Assembly (NCBI RefSeq): GCF_012034175.1 | Contig: NZ_JAATEJ010000016.1 | Coordinates: forward strand, 124,001 to 188,000 | Length of the DNA: 64,000 nucleotides | Direction of reading: 5' to 3' | Source: Actinacidiphila epipremni | Lineage (GTDB): Bacteria; Actinomycetota; Actinomycetes; Streptomycetales; Streptomycetaceae | Shown: positions 26,342 through 34,009 of the stretch, piece by piece | How the letters are laid out: the number at the start of each line of letters is the position of its first letter | Numbering within the stretch: the first letter of the stretch is position 1 | Program-made: the position numbers and the translations under genes | The notes under the pieces: model-generated | Databases searched by the model: none | Seen by the model: only the letters and a program-made list of their open reading frames with translations | What the model was told of the DNA's origin: nothing

Positions 26342-26557
26342 CCTGGGTCAGGGCTCCTCTCAACAAAAGTCGAACGCGCCGGTGACGTGGTGCCTACCCG
26401 ACGCGGCTGAGCCTACCGCCGAGGGCGTGCACCTTTTCGATCCTGCCCCCCTACGTCCTTATTCGCCTCCCGAGCGCCGTTAACGCCCGATGAACCCGGA
26501 AAACCCCGGTGGGCAACACGATCGGACCCCGGAAGCAGCCGAGGTATTCCCTGCGTC

Positions 26558-26563
26558 TAGAGT
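26558..26563 (+). promoter_or_regulatory. Candidate -10 element for ctaB in the tkt-ctaB divergent region
   Basis: TAGAGT lies about 97 bases before GTG 26660, so ctaB would have a leader of about 90 bases. The 26342-26659 space is otherwise unremarkable: a CCTGACCCAGG partial palindrome sits at the tkt start. Confidence 0.4.
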
Positions 26564-26659
26564 GGCGTGGTACGCGCAGGCCGCACCGTGGCCGGCCCGC
26601 TGGTCCAGCCGGCGGCCTGGTGCCCGCCGGCCTGCTGGACTCATCTCCTTGGGGTGTTC

Positions 26660-27604
26660 GTGACGGCCGTCGAATCCCGACCCGCCGGGGTCATCGGAAC
26701 AGGCCCGGTGCATCGGCCGTTGCCGGCCCGTGTCATGGGGTTCGTGGCGCTGACCAAGCCGCGGATCATCGAGCTGCTGCTCATCACGACGGTCCCGGTG
26801 ATGTTCCTGGCGGCAGGCGGCGTGCCCGACCTGTGGCTGGTCGTCGCCACGATGATCGGCGGCTATCTGAGCGCGGGCGGCGCGAACGCGCTGAACATGT
26901 ACATCGACCGCGACATCGACGCGATGATGCACCGCACGGAGCAGCGTCCGCTGGTGACGGGGCTGATCTCGCCGCGTGAGGGCCTGGTCTTCGGCATCAC
27001 CCTCACGGTGGTCTCCACGGTGTGGTTCGCGCTGCTGGTCAACCCGCTGTCGGCCGGGCTGTCGCTCACCGCGATCCTCTACTACGTCTTCGTCTACACC
27101 CTGGGCCTGAAGCGCCGCACCGCCCAGAACATCGTGTGGGGCGGGGTCGCCGGCTGCCTCCAGGTCTTCATCGGCTGGTCCGCGGTGCGCGACGAGCTGG
27201 GCTGGGCGCCCTTCGTGCTCTTCCTCGTCCTCTTCTTCTGGACGCCGCCGCACTACTGGCCGCTGTCGATGAAGGTCAAGGACGACTACGAGCGGGTCGG
27301 CGTGCCGATGCTGCCGGTCGTGGCCGGCAACCAGGTCGTGGCCCGGCAGATCGTCCTCTACAGCTGGGTGATGGTCCTGACCTCCCTGGCCCTGTGGTGG
27401 CCCCTCGGCGAGACCTCCTGGTTCTACCCGGTCGTCGCCGCGGCCCTCGGCGCCTTCTGGCTCAAGGAGGCGCACGCGCTGCACGCCCGGGCGAAGGCGG
27501 GGGTGACGGGGCCGAAGCTCAAGGAGATGCGGCTCTTCCACTGGTCGATCACCTACGCGACCCTCCTGTTCGCCGCGGTCGCGATCGACCCGTTCCTCCA
27601 CTAG
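26660..27604 (+). CDS. ctaB: Protohaem IX farnesyltransferase (haem O synthase)
   Basis: This membrane prenyltransferase attaches a farnesyl group to haem B to give haem O, the substrate of CtaA. The product has 314 residues with several membrane helices. The prenyl-diphosphate/Mg motif is NMYIDRDIDAMMHRTEQRPL, and the second conserved loop is YTLGLKRRTAQNIVWG. GTG 26660 (also possible: GTG 26654) was preferred because the open frame before it is low complexity; CTTGGGG lies just upstream. It is convergent with pgi and shares a bidirectional terminator with it. Confidence 0.93.
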   Translation: MTAVESRPAGVIGTGPVHRPLPARVMGFVALTKPRIIELLLITTVPVMFLAAGGVPDLWLVVATMIGGYLSAGGANALNMYIDRDIDAMMHRTEQRPLVTGLISPREGLVFGITLTVVSTVWFALLVNPLSAGLSLTAILYYVFVYTLGLKRRTAQNIVWGGVAGCLQVFIGWSAVRDELGWAPFVLFLVLFFWTPPHYWPLSMKVKDDYERVGVPMLPVVAGNQVVARQIVLYSWVMVLTSLALWWPLGETSWFYPVVAAALGAFWLKEAHALHARAKAGVTGPKLKEMRLFHWSITYATLLFAAVAIDPFLH

Positions 27605-27656
27605 TCCCTCGCGGGCGGCCTTTCGGGGGCTGCGGCGGGGCCGCGGAGTGCCTTCC

Positions 27657-27686
27657 AGGGGCGCGGGGACTGTCTCCCGCGCCCCT
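27657..27686. terminator. Bidirectional hairpin between ctaB and pgi
   Basis: Eleven-base perfect arms (27657-27667 and 27676-27686) surround an 8-base loop between two convergent genes. The arm sequence is shared with the suf and pgl terminators. Confidence 0.8.
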
Positions 27687-27696
27687 TCGGCGTGGT

Positions 27697-29355
27697 TCAG
27701 CGGCCCCGCAGTTCGCGGTACTTCGCGACCAGGCGGGTCGTGCTCGGGTCAAGGCCGGGGACGTCGGCACCCTCGGTGAGGGCGGGCTCGACGCGCTTGG
27801 CGAGGACCTTGCCGAGCTCGACGCCCCACTGGTCGAAGGAGTCGATGTTCCAGATCGCGCCCTGCACGAACACCTTGTGCTCGTAGAGCGCGACCAGCTG
27901 CCCCAGCACCGACGGGGTCAGCTCGCCGGCGAGGATCGTGGTCGTCGGGTGGTTGCCGCGGAAGGTCTTGTGCGCGACCAGCTCCTCCGGCACGCCCTCG
28001 GCCCGGACCTCGTCGGGGGTCTTGCCGAAGGCCAGCGCCTGGGTCTGGGCGAAGAAGTTGGCCATCAGCAGGTCGTGCTGGCCGGCCAGCGGGCCGAGGT
28101 CGGCGAGCGGGCGGGCGAAGCCGATGAAGTCGGCGGGGATGAGCTTGGTGCCCTGGTGCAGCAGCTGGTAGTAGGCGTGCTGGCCGTTGGTGCCGGGCGT
28201 GCCCCACACCACCGGGCCGGTCTGCCAGTGCACCGGGTTGCCGTCGCGGTCCACCGACTTGCCGTTGGACTCCATGTCCAGCTGCTGCAAGTACGCGGTG
28301 AACTTGGTCAGGTAGTGGCTGTACGGCAGCACCGCGTGGGACTGCGCGTCGTGGAAGTCGCCGTACCAGACGCCGAGCAGGCCGAGCAGCAGCGGTGCGT
28401 TCCGTTCCGGCGGGGCGGTCCTGAAGTGCTCGTCGACCAGGTGGAAGCCGGCCAGCATCTCGCGGAAGCCGACCGGGCCGATCGCGACCATCAGCGACAG
28501 GCCGATGGCCGAGTCGTAGGAGTAGCGCCCGCCGACCCAGTCCCAGAACTCGAACATGTTGTCCGGGTCGATGCCGAACTCGGTGACCTTCTCCGCGTTC
28601 GTCGACAGCGCCACGAAGTGCTTGGCGACCGCCTCTTCGCCCGCGCCGAGCTGCTCCAGCAGCCACTTCTTCGCGGAGGTGGCGTTGGTGATGGTCTCGA
28701 TGGTGGTGAAGGTCTTGGAGGCGATGATGAACAGCGTCTCGGCCGCGTCCAGGTCGCGTACCGCCTCGTGCAGGTCGGCGCCGTCGACGTTGGAGACGAA
28801 ACGGAACGTCATGTCGCGGCGGGTGTAGGAGCGCAGCACCTCGTAGGCCATCGCGGGGCCGAGGTCGGAGCCGCCGATGCCGATGTTGACGATGTTCTTG
28901 ATGCGCTTGCCCGTGTGGCCGGTCCACTCGCCGCCGCGGATACGGTCGGCGAAGACACCCATCTTCAGCAGCACCGCGTGCACGCCGGGCATGACGTTGT
29001 ATCCGTCGACCGCGATGGTCGCGGACTGCGGGGCGCGCAGCGCGGTGTGCAGGACCGCGCGGTCCTCGGTGACGTTGATCCTCTCGCCGCCGAGCATCGC
29101 GTCGCGCAGCTCGAACACGCCCGTGGCCGCGGCCAGTTCGCGCAGCAGTTCCAGCGTCTCGTCGGTCACCAGGTGCTTGGAGTAGTCCAGGTGGAGGTCT
29201 CCGACCTGGAGGGTGTAGCGGTCGGCCCGGCCGGGGTCGGCGTCGAACAGGTCCCGCAGGTGGGTGCCGGCCGTCTCGTCGCGGTGCTTGGCGAGCGCCT
29301 GCCACTCGGGGCGCTGGTCGAGACGGTTGCTGCCCTGCGCGTTGGTTACGGACAT
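27697..29355 (-). CDS. pgi: Glucose-6-phosphate isomerase
   Basis: The enzyme interconverts glucose 6-phosphate and fructose 6-phosphate, linking glycolysis with the adjacent pentose phosphate operon. It has 552 residues and the family segments NIGIGGSDLGPAMAYEVL and DQWGVELGKVLAKRVEP. ATG 29355 has GAGGAGAAG about 8 bases upstream and begins a typical Pgi N-terminus; the longer open frame is rejected. It has its own promoter region, 96 bp from the SIS gene. Confidence 0.96.
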   Translation of the reverse strand: MSVTNAQGSNRLDQRPEWQALAKHRDETAGTHLRDLFDADPGRADRYTLQVGDLHLDYSKHLVTDETLELLRELAAATGVFELRDAMLGGERINVTEDRAVLHTALRAPQSATIAVDGYNVMPGVHAVLLKMGVFADRIRGGEWTGHTGKRIKNIVNIGIGGSDLGPAMAYEVLRSYTRRDMTFRFVSNVDGADLHEAVRDLDAAETLFIIASKTFTTIETITNATSAKKWLLEQLGAGEEAVAKHFVALSTNAEKVTEFGIDPDNMFEFWDWVGGRYSYDSAIGLSLMVAIGPVGFREMLAGFHLVDEHFRTAPPERNAPLLLGLLGVWYGDFHDAQSHAVLPYSHYLTKFTAYLQQLDMESNGKSVDRDGNPVHWQTGPVVWGTPGTNGQHAYYQLLHQGTKLIPADFIGFARPLADLGPLAGQHDLLMANFFAQTQALAFGKTPDEVRAEGVPEELVAHKTFRGNHPTTTILAGELTPSVLGQLVALYEHKVFVQGAIWNIDSFDQWGVELGKVLAKRVEPALTEGADVPGLDPSTTRLVAKYRELRGR

Positions 29356-29451
29356 CAGTCCACTTCTCCTCGTCCTCGCTGCGGGATCAACGCTAGTTGA
29401 TGACCCGGCGGAACGCGGTCCCGGCACCCGGCGCGGCCTGCGGTGTCCGGC

Positions 29452-30216
29452 TCAGAAGCCGCCGCGGTGGATCCGGCCTGCGTAGTGCTCCTCCAGCACC
29501 GCGTTGCGCTCGAAGCCGCCGGGCAGGTTCGCCGAGATGTAGACCGGCGCGGTGACGCCCTCGGCGGTGAGCAGGCCGACCGCCTCGGCCAGGACCATCT
29601 GCACCAGCAGCGCGGAGGTGAGGGTGGAGACCCCACATAGGGCGCCGCCGCCGGGCAGCGGCAGCAGCGCGTCGCCGGCCGGCGCGGTGTTGTCCAGGAC
29701 GGCGTCGGCGAGGTCGGCGAGCCGGCTGCCGGAGGGGTGCAGGGCGGGCACCGCCCGGGTGTGGGTGAGCGAGGTGACCGCGACCAGCCGGTGGCCGGCC
29801 TCCTTGACGTGCAGGGCCATGTCGACGACGGAGTTGTTGACGCCGGAGTTGGAGACGATGACGAACAGGTCCTGCGGGCGCGGGGTCGCCAGGTCGTAGA
29901 GCTTGCGGGCCAGGCCCGGGGAGCGCTCCAGCAGCGGGTCGGCGAGCACCGAGCGGTCCTCGCCGCCGCGCAGCACGAGGTCGGACAGGCCGATCCGGTT
30001 GGTGGGGACGAGCCCGCCGGCGCGGCCGACGATCTCCAGGACGGTGGCCTGGGAGTGGCCGGTGCCGAAGGCGTGGATGACGCCGTCGGCGGCGACGCAG
30101 TCGGCGAAGAGCCGGCCGGCGGCGGCCACGGAGTCCTTGTTGACCTCGATCGCCCGCTCCACCGCGGCGCGGCCCGCCTCGGCGAACGTGGCGGCGCTGA
30201 TCTGTGCTTCGGCCAT
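29452..30216 (-). CDS. SIS-domain phosphosugar-binding protein (UPF0309-like)
   Basis: This 254-residue single-SIS-domain protein has HAFGTGHSQATVLEIVGRAG and the conserved VSNSGVNNSVVDMAL phosphosugar loop. Family members bind or isomerise amino-sugar phosphates, and I recall the UPF0309 group in Streptomyces. ATG 30216 has AAAGGGG upstream. The gene follows a kinase of the N-acetylglucosamine kinase type and a divergent RpiR/MurR regulator, so a role in amino-sugar or cell-wall sugar recycling is inferred. The exact substrate is unknown. Confidence 0.85.
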   Translation of the reverse strand: MAEAQISAATFAEAGRAAVERAIEVNKDSVAAAGRLFADCVAADGVIHAFGTGHSQATVLEIVGRAGGLVPTNRIGLSDLVLRGGEDRSVLADPLLERSPGLARKLYDLATPRPQDLFVIVSNSGVNNSVVDMALHVKEAGHRLVAVTSLTHTRAVPALHPSGSRLADLADAVLDNTAPAGDALLPLPGGGALCGVSTLTSALLVQMVLAEAVGLLTAEGVTAPVYISANLPGGFERNAVLEEHYAGRIHRGGF

Positions 30217-30264
30217 GGCCGGGCCCCTTTGCTGCGGGTGAGGTGTGCCTACGGGTGGCGTGAT

Positions 30265-30285
30265 CTTCGGTTCGGTGAACCGGAG
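30265..30285. promoter_or_regulatory. Inverted repeat upstream of the SIS gene, possible operator
   Basis: CGGTTC-GGT-GAACCG (30268-30282) is perfect, and the wider 21 bp is a near palindrome. It lies 49 bp before the SIS start, in the gap after the kinase gene. It could be an operator for the nearby RpiR-type regulator or an RNA hairpin. Confidence 0.45.
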
Positions 30286-30324
30286 CGGTGCCCTCATGAT
30301 GGTCCAGCCAACCGGGCGCGGGCG

Positions 30325-31350
30325 TCAAGGGCGCAGCGCCCGGGCCAGCGCGACGGCTCCCACCGCGCCGTCGGCGACCGGGAAGATCCGCAGGCCGTGC
30401 TCGGCGAGCAGGTCGCCCACCCGGCCCAGCAGCGGCCCGCCGGGCCCGATCAGCCCGCCGCCCAGCACCAGCGGCTCCCCGGCCCGTGGCCGCAGCGCCC
30501 GTACGCTCCCGGCGAGCAGCCCCGCCGCCCGCTCCACCAGCCCGGCCGCCACCGCGTCCCCCTCCCCCGCCGCCGCCACGACCGCCGGGCTGAGCAGCGA
30601 CAGCTGCACCGGGGGCCGCGCGTACGCCCGTACGACGACGGCCTCGGCGACCTGCTCGACGGTGGGGACGTCCGCGGCGGGGGCCTCGGGCGAGGGGGCA
30701 GCCGGGGCCGCGGCCACCCCGGCCCACTCCTCCGGCAGCCCGTAGTGGGCCAGCACCGCCGCGACCAGGGATGTCGCGGGGCCGCGGCCGTCGAGGGCGG
30801 CGAGGGCCGCGCGGACGGCCTGCTGCCCGAGCCAGAAGCCGCTGCCGTCGTCGCCGAGCAGCCAGCCGTGCCCGTCGGTGACCAGCAGCCGCCGCCCGGC
30901 CCCGACCCGGGCGGCGACCGCGCCGGTCCCGGCGATCAGCACCAGCCCGTCCAGCGGGGCGCCGGGCGCGGCGGCCAGCATCACCTCGGTGTCGCCGCCC
31001 ACCGCGACGGCGCCCGGCGCCATGCCGTGCGCGGCCAGCGCGTCGGCCAGGCAGGACAGCGCGAGGTCGTGCCCCCGGTCGGGCCCGAGGCCGGGCGCGG
31101 CGCCGGCGAAGCCGCCGTGCACGGCGGTGACCTGGGCGCGGGCGGCCGGCGGCACGGCCTGCCCGAGCGCGGCGGCCAGGTGGGCGGTCAGGTCGGCCCG
31201 GCCGACGCTCAGCGCGTTGCCCGGCCCGCCGGCCCCCTGGCCGAGCAGCGCGCCGCCCGGTGCGGCCTCGGCGAGCACGGCCCGGACCCGGGTACCGCCG
31301 GCGTCGATCCCGACGACGAGCGGCCGGTTGTATGTTTCGTTCATCGCCAC
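30325..31350 (-). CDS. N-acetylglucosamine kinase-like protein (BadF/BcrA ATPase fold)
   Basis: This sugar kinase of the actin-fold superfamily has 341 residues from GTG 31350; ATG 31344 is an alternative. The phosphate-1 motif is GIDAGGTRVRAVLAE, phosphate-2 is LIAGTGAVAARV, and GDDGSGFWLG is the family's conserved segment. It probably phosphorylates N-acetylglucosamine or a related sugar, with the product handled by the SIS protein 108 bp downstream. It is divergent from an RpiR/MurR regulator, so the pair is likely controlled by that regulator (inference). Confidence 0.85.
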   Translation of the reverse strand: MAMNETYNRPLVVGIDAGGTRVRAVLAEAAPGGALLGQGAGGPGNALSVGRADLTAHLAAALGQAVPPAARAQVTAVHGGFAGAAPGLGPDRGHDLALSCLADALAAHGMAPGAVAVGGDTEVMLAAAPGAPLDGLVLIAGTGAVAARVGAGRRLLVTDGHGWLLGDDGSGFWLGQQAVRAALAALDGRGPATSLVAAVLAHYGLPEEWAGVAAAPAAPSPEAPAADVPTVEQVAEAVVVRAYARPPVQLSLLSPAVVAAAGEGDAVAAGLVERAAGLLAGSVRALRPRAGEPLVLGGGLIGPGGPLLGRVGDLLAEHGLRIFPVADGAVGAVALARALRP

Positions 31351-31416
31351 GCATGGTGGTTGACGGATTCACGCCGCACAAGCCCCGCCCGGCCCGGGGA
31401 ACAGAAAGGCGCAGCC

Positions 31417-32286
31417 ATGATCACCGACCTGATCCGCTCCGAGCTCCCCCGGATGTCGGACTCGCTGCGCAAGGTCGGCGCGGCGGTGCTGGCCGACCCG
31501 GCGGCGGCCACCCGGGGCTCGGCGGCCGAGCTCGGCCGGCGGACCGGCACCTCGCAGGCCACCGTCACGCGGTTCTGCCGGGCGCTGGGCCTGGAGTCCT
31601 ACCAGCAGCTGCTGCTGGAGCTCGCGCGGGAGCGGGGCCGCAGCCAGGCCGCGCCGCAGGACACCGCGCTCGGCCCGCGGATCGGGCCCGACGACCCGCT
31701 GGAGCACGTCATAGCCGTGGTCGCCCAGGCGGATCTGGCGGCCATGCGGCACACCGCCGAGCGCCTGGACCGGGACGGGCTGGAAAAGGCCGCGCAGGCC
31801 CTCTCCAGGGCCCGCAGGATCGACGTCTACGGCGTCGGGGGCTCGGGCATCGTGGCGCGGGAGGCCCAGGCGCGGCTGTTCGGCATCGGCTGCGCGGCCC
31901 ACGCCTGGACCGAGGTGCACGCGGCGGAGACCTCCGCGGCGCTGCTGACGCCCGCGGACGTGGCGATCGGCGTGTCCTACTCCGGCACGACCCGCGAGGC
32001 GGTGGACCCGCTGCGGCTCGCGGCGGACCGCGGCGCGTTCACGGTGGCCGTGACCGGCGACCCGCGCTCACCGGTGGCCCGGGCCGCGGACGTGGCGCTC
32101 ACGTCCTTCTCCGGCGAGACCAGCTTCCGGCGCGGCAACTTCGGCACCCGGCACTCGGTGCTGCTGATCGTGGACTGCCTGTACGCGCGGGTGGCGCAGC
32201 TCACCTACGAGCGGGCGACCGCGTCCCTCGCGCTGACCGCCCATATCGCCGGCGTGCACACGGCAGGGCGCCCGCGCCACCACTGA
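31417..32286 (+). CDS. RpiR/MurR family transcriptional regulator
   Basis: This 289-residue protein has an N-terminal HTH (about 1-77; RRTGTSQATVTRFCRALGL) and a C-terminal SIS sensor domain (about 125-260; YGVGGSGIVA and VSYSGTTREAVD). Such proteins respond to phosphosugars and control catabolic genes beside them. ATG 31417 has AGAAAGG upstream. It is divergent from the kinase-SIS pair with only 66 bp between starts, so one operator could serve both directions. Confidence 0.93.
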   Translation: MITDLIRSELPRMSDSLRKVGAAVLADPAAATRGSAAELGRRTGTSQATVTRFCRALGLESYQQLLLELARERGRSQAAPQDTALGPRIGPDDPLEHVIAVVAQADLAAMRHTAERLDRDGLEKAAQALSRARRIDVYGVGGSGIVAREAQARLFGIGCAAHAWTEVHAAETSAALLTPADVAIGVSYSGTTREAVDPLRLAADRGAFTVAVTGDPRSPVARAADVALTSFSGETSFRRGNFGTRHSVLLIVDCLYARVAQLTYERATASLALTAHIAGVHTAGRPRHH

Positions 32287-32329
32287 GACGCGGCACGCGC
32301 CGTACCGGCCGGCGGAGCCGGCGCCGGCC

Positions 32330-32665
32330 TCAGATCTCGCCGCGCAGCTTCGCCAGCGCCTCGGCGAGGATCGCCTCGCCGTCCGCGGCCGAGCGCCGCT
32401 CGCGCACGTAGGCCAGATGCGTCTTGTACGGCTCGGTCCGCGGCGGTGCCGGCGGGTTCTCCTCGTCCTGGCCGGCCGGGAAGCCGCACCGCGGGCAGTC
32501 CCAGGTGTCGGGGATCTGCGCGTCGCTGGCGAAGCTCGGCTGGGTCTCATGCCCGTTGGAGCACCAGAAGGAGATGCGGAGGCGCGGCGCGGACTCGCCA
32601 CGCTCGGCCTCTCCCATCGGCCCCGCTCCGACCCGACTTCCACGGATCGCGTTGCCACTTGCCAC
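32330..32665 (-). CDS. RbpA-family RNA polymerase-binding protein, divergent paralogue type
   Basis: This 111-residue protein has the RbpA layout: an N-terminal AIRGSRVG segment, a zinc site with C35, H39, C57 and C60, and a C-terminal sigma-binding-like helix (THLAYVRERRS...AEALAKLRGE). RbpA binds the RNA polymerase-sigma complex and stimulates open-complex formation. The sequence differs clearly from the canonical Streptomyces RbpA as I remember it (WECKVCG and THWDMLMERR segments), so this is probably a second family member rather than the main RbpA. It stands alone, downstream of secG. Confidence 0.85.
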   Translation of the reverse strand: MASGNAIRGSRVGAGPMGEAERGESAPRLRISFWCSNGHETQPSFASDAQIPDTWDCPRCGFPAGQDEENPPAPPRTEPYKTHLAYVRERRSAADGEAILAEALAKLRGEI

Positions 32666-32859
32666 GGTCGTAACTCCCTGCGTGATGGTGCTGCGAGGTT
32701 CGCCAGTTTACGGGGACCTTACGTGGCGTCCAGTGGCAGGCGCACAACCGCCCCCCGAAGGCGTTCCCTCATAGTAAGCCGCACAGGCGACGGGGCGTCA
32801 GTTCCCTGTGGACGAAGGGGGTTGGCTTCGGGGGGCGGCGGGGTGCCGTCAGCGGGGCG

Positions 32860-33093
32860 TCAGTTGTACTTCATCACCAGACCGAGGACGACGATGCACG
32901 CGAACCACAGCAGTCCGACGACCACGGTGATGCGGTCGAGGTTGCGCTCGGCCACGGACGAACCGCCGACGGAGGACTGCATGCCGCCGCCGAACATGTC
33001 CGACAGGCCGCCGCCCTTCCCCTTGTGCATCAGCACCAGCAGCAACAGCAGCAGGCTGAGGATGATGAGGGCGATGGAGAACCCGATTTCCAC
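32860..33093 (-). CDS. secG: Preprotein translocase subunit SecG
   Basis: This 77-residue membrane protein has two hydrophobic helices (residues about 4-22 and 55-73) joined by a Gly/Ser loop with the family motif MHKGKGGGLSDMFGGG. It assists SecYE in protein export. As in many bacteria it follows tpiA. A hairpin between tpiA and secG suggests partial termination or independent expression. Confidence 0.95.
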   Translation of the reverse strand: MEIGFSIALIILSLLLLLLVLMHKGKGGGLSDMFGGGMQSSVGGSSVAERNLDRITVVVGLLWFACIVVLGLVMKYN

Positions 33094-33130
33094 GGCTGGA
33101 CCAACTCTCTCGACTACCTGACAACGGCAC

Positions 33131-33164
33131 GGGGCCGTCCCGGGTGGCTGCCCGGTCCGGCCCC
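33131..33164 (-). terminator. Hairpin between tpiA and secG
   Basis: Fourteen-base arms (33131-33144 and 33151-33164) with two mismatches and a 6-base loop follow the tpiA stop. It would reduce read-through from the glycolytic genes into secG. Confidence 0.65.
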
Positions 33165-33192
33165 GCCAGGGTACTTCACGCCGCCGTGGACC

Positions 33193-33975
33193 TCACTGGT
33201 CGCGGAAGCGGACGATCTTCACGAACTCGTCCGGGTCCAGCGCGGCACCGCCCACCAGGGCCCCGTCCACGTCCGGCTGCGCCATGATCGCGGCGACGTT
33301 GCCGGCCTTGACCGAGCCGCCGTACTGGATACGGATGCCGTCGGCGGTCTGCTGGTCGTACAGCTCGGCCAGCCGGCCGCGGATCGCCCCGCAGACCTCC
33401 TGGGCGTCCTCGGGGGTGGCGACCTCGCCGGTGCCGATCGCCCAGACCGGCTCGTAGGCGATCACGACGGACGCCGCCTGCTCGGCGGACAGGCCCTTGA
33501 GGGCCCCGTCGAGCTGCGCCAGGGTGTGCGGGACCTGCCGGCCGGCCTTGCGGACGTCCAGGCCCTCGCCGACGCACACGATGGGGGTCAGGCCGTGCCG
33601 GTAGGCGGCCTTGACCTTGGCGTTGACGATCTCCTCGTCCTCGCCGTGGTACTGCCGTCGCTCGGAGTGACCGATGGCCACGTAGGTGCACTTCAGCTTG
33701 GCCAGCATCGGCCCGGAGACCTCGCCGGTGTAGGCGCCGGAGTCGTGCGCGGACAGGTCCTGGGCGCCGTACTTGATCCGCAGCCGGTCGCCGTCGACCA
33801 GGGTCTGCACCGAGCGCAGGTCGGTGAAGGGGACCAGCACGGCGACCTCGACGGCGTCGAAGTCCTTGTCGTTGAGCCCGAAGGCGAGCTTCTGGACGTG
33901 GGCGATGGCCTCCAGGTGGTTGAGGTTCATCTTCCAGTTGCCCGCCATGAGCGGGGTGCGGCTCTGCTCAGTCAT
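33193..33975 (-). CDS. tpiA: Triosephosphate isomerase
   Basis: The enzyme interconverts dihydroxyacetone phosphate and glyceraldehyde 3-phosphate. It has 260 residues. Motifs are GNWKMN at the N-terminus, the catalytic His in IGHSERR and the catalytic Glu in YEPVWAIGTG. ATG 33975 has GGGAAAG upstream. It lies 34 bp after pgk, so the two are co-transcribed. Confidence 0.96.
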   Translation of the reverse strand: MTEQSRTPLMAGNWKMNLNHLEAIAHVQKLAFGLNDKDFDAVEVAVLVPFTDLRSVQTLVDGDRLRIKYGAQDLSAHDSGAYTGEVSGPMLAKLKCTYVAIGHSERRQYHGEDEEIVNAKVKAAYRHGLTPIVCVGEGLDVRKAGRQVPHTLAQLDGALKGLSAEQAASVVIAYEPVWAIGTGEVATPEDAQEVCGAIRGRLAELYDQQTADGIRIQYGGSVKAGNVAAIMAQPDVDGALVGGAALDPDEFVKIVRFRDQ

Positions 33976-34009
33976 CAGCTTTCCCGGTCCTCGGTCCCTG
34001 TCCTCGGTC

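Noticed and set aside
22691..26410. A 1239-residue plus-strand open frame over zwf, tal and tkt
   Set aside because: It is antisense to three well-conserved enzymes and has no recognisable domain; the frame is open only because of base composition.
32763..32768. A sigma-R-type promoter (GGGAAC on the minus strand) before the RbpA-like gene
   Set aside because: A -35-like GGGAAC is present, but no GTT lies at the expected spacing, so the promoter match is incomplete.
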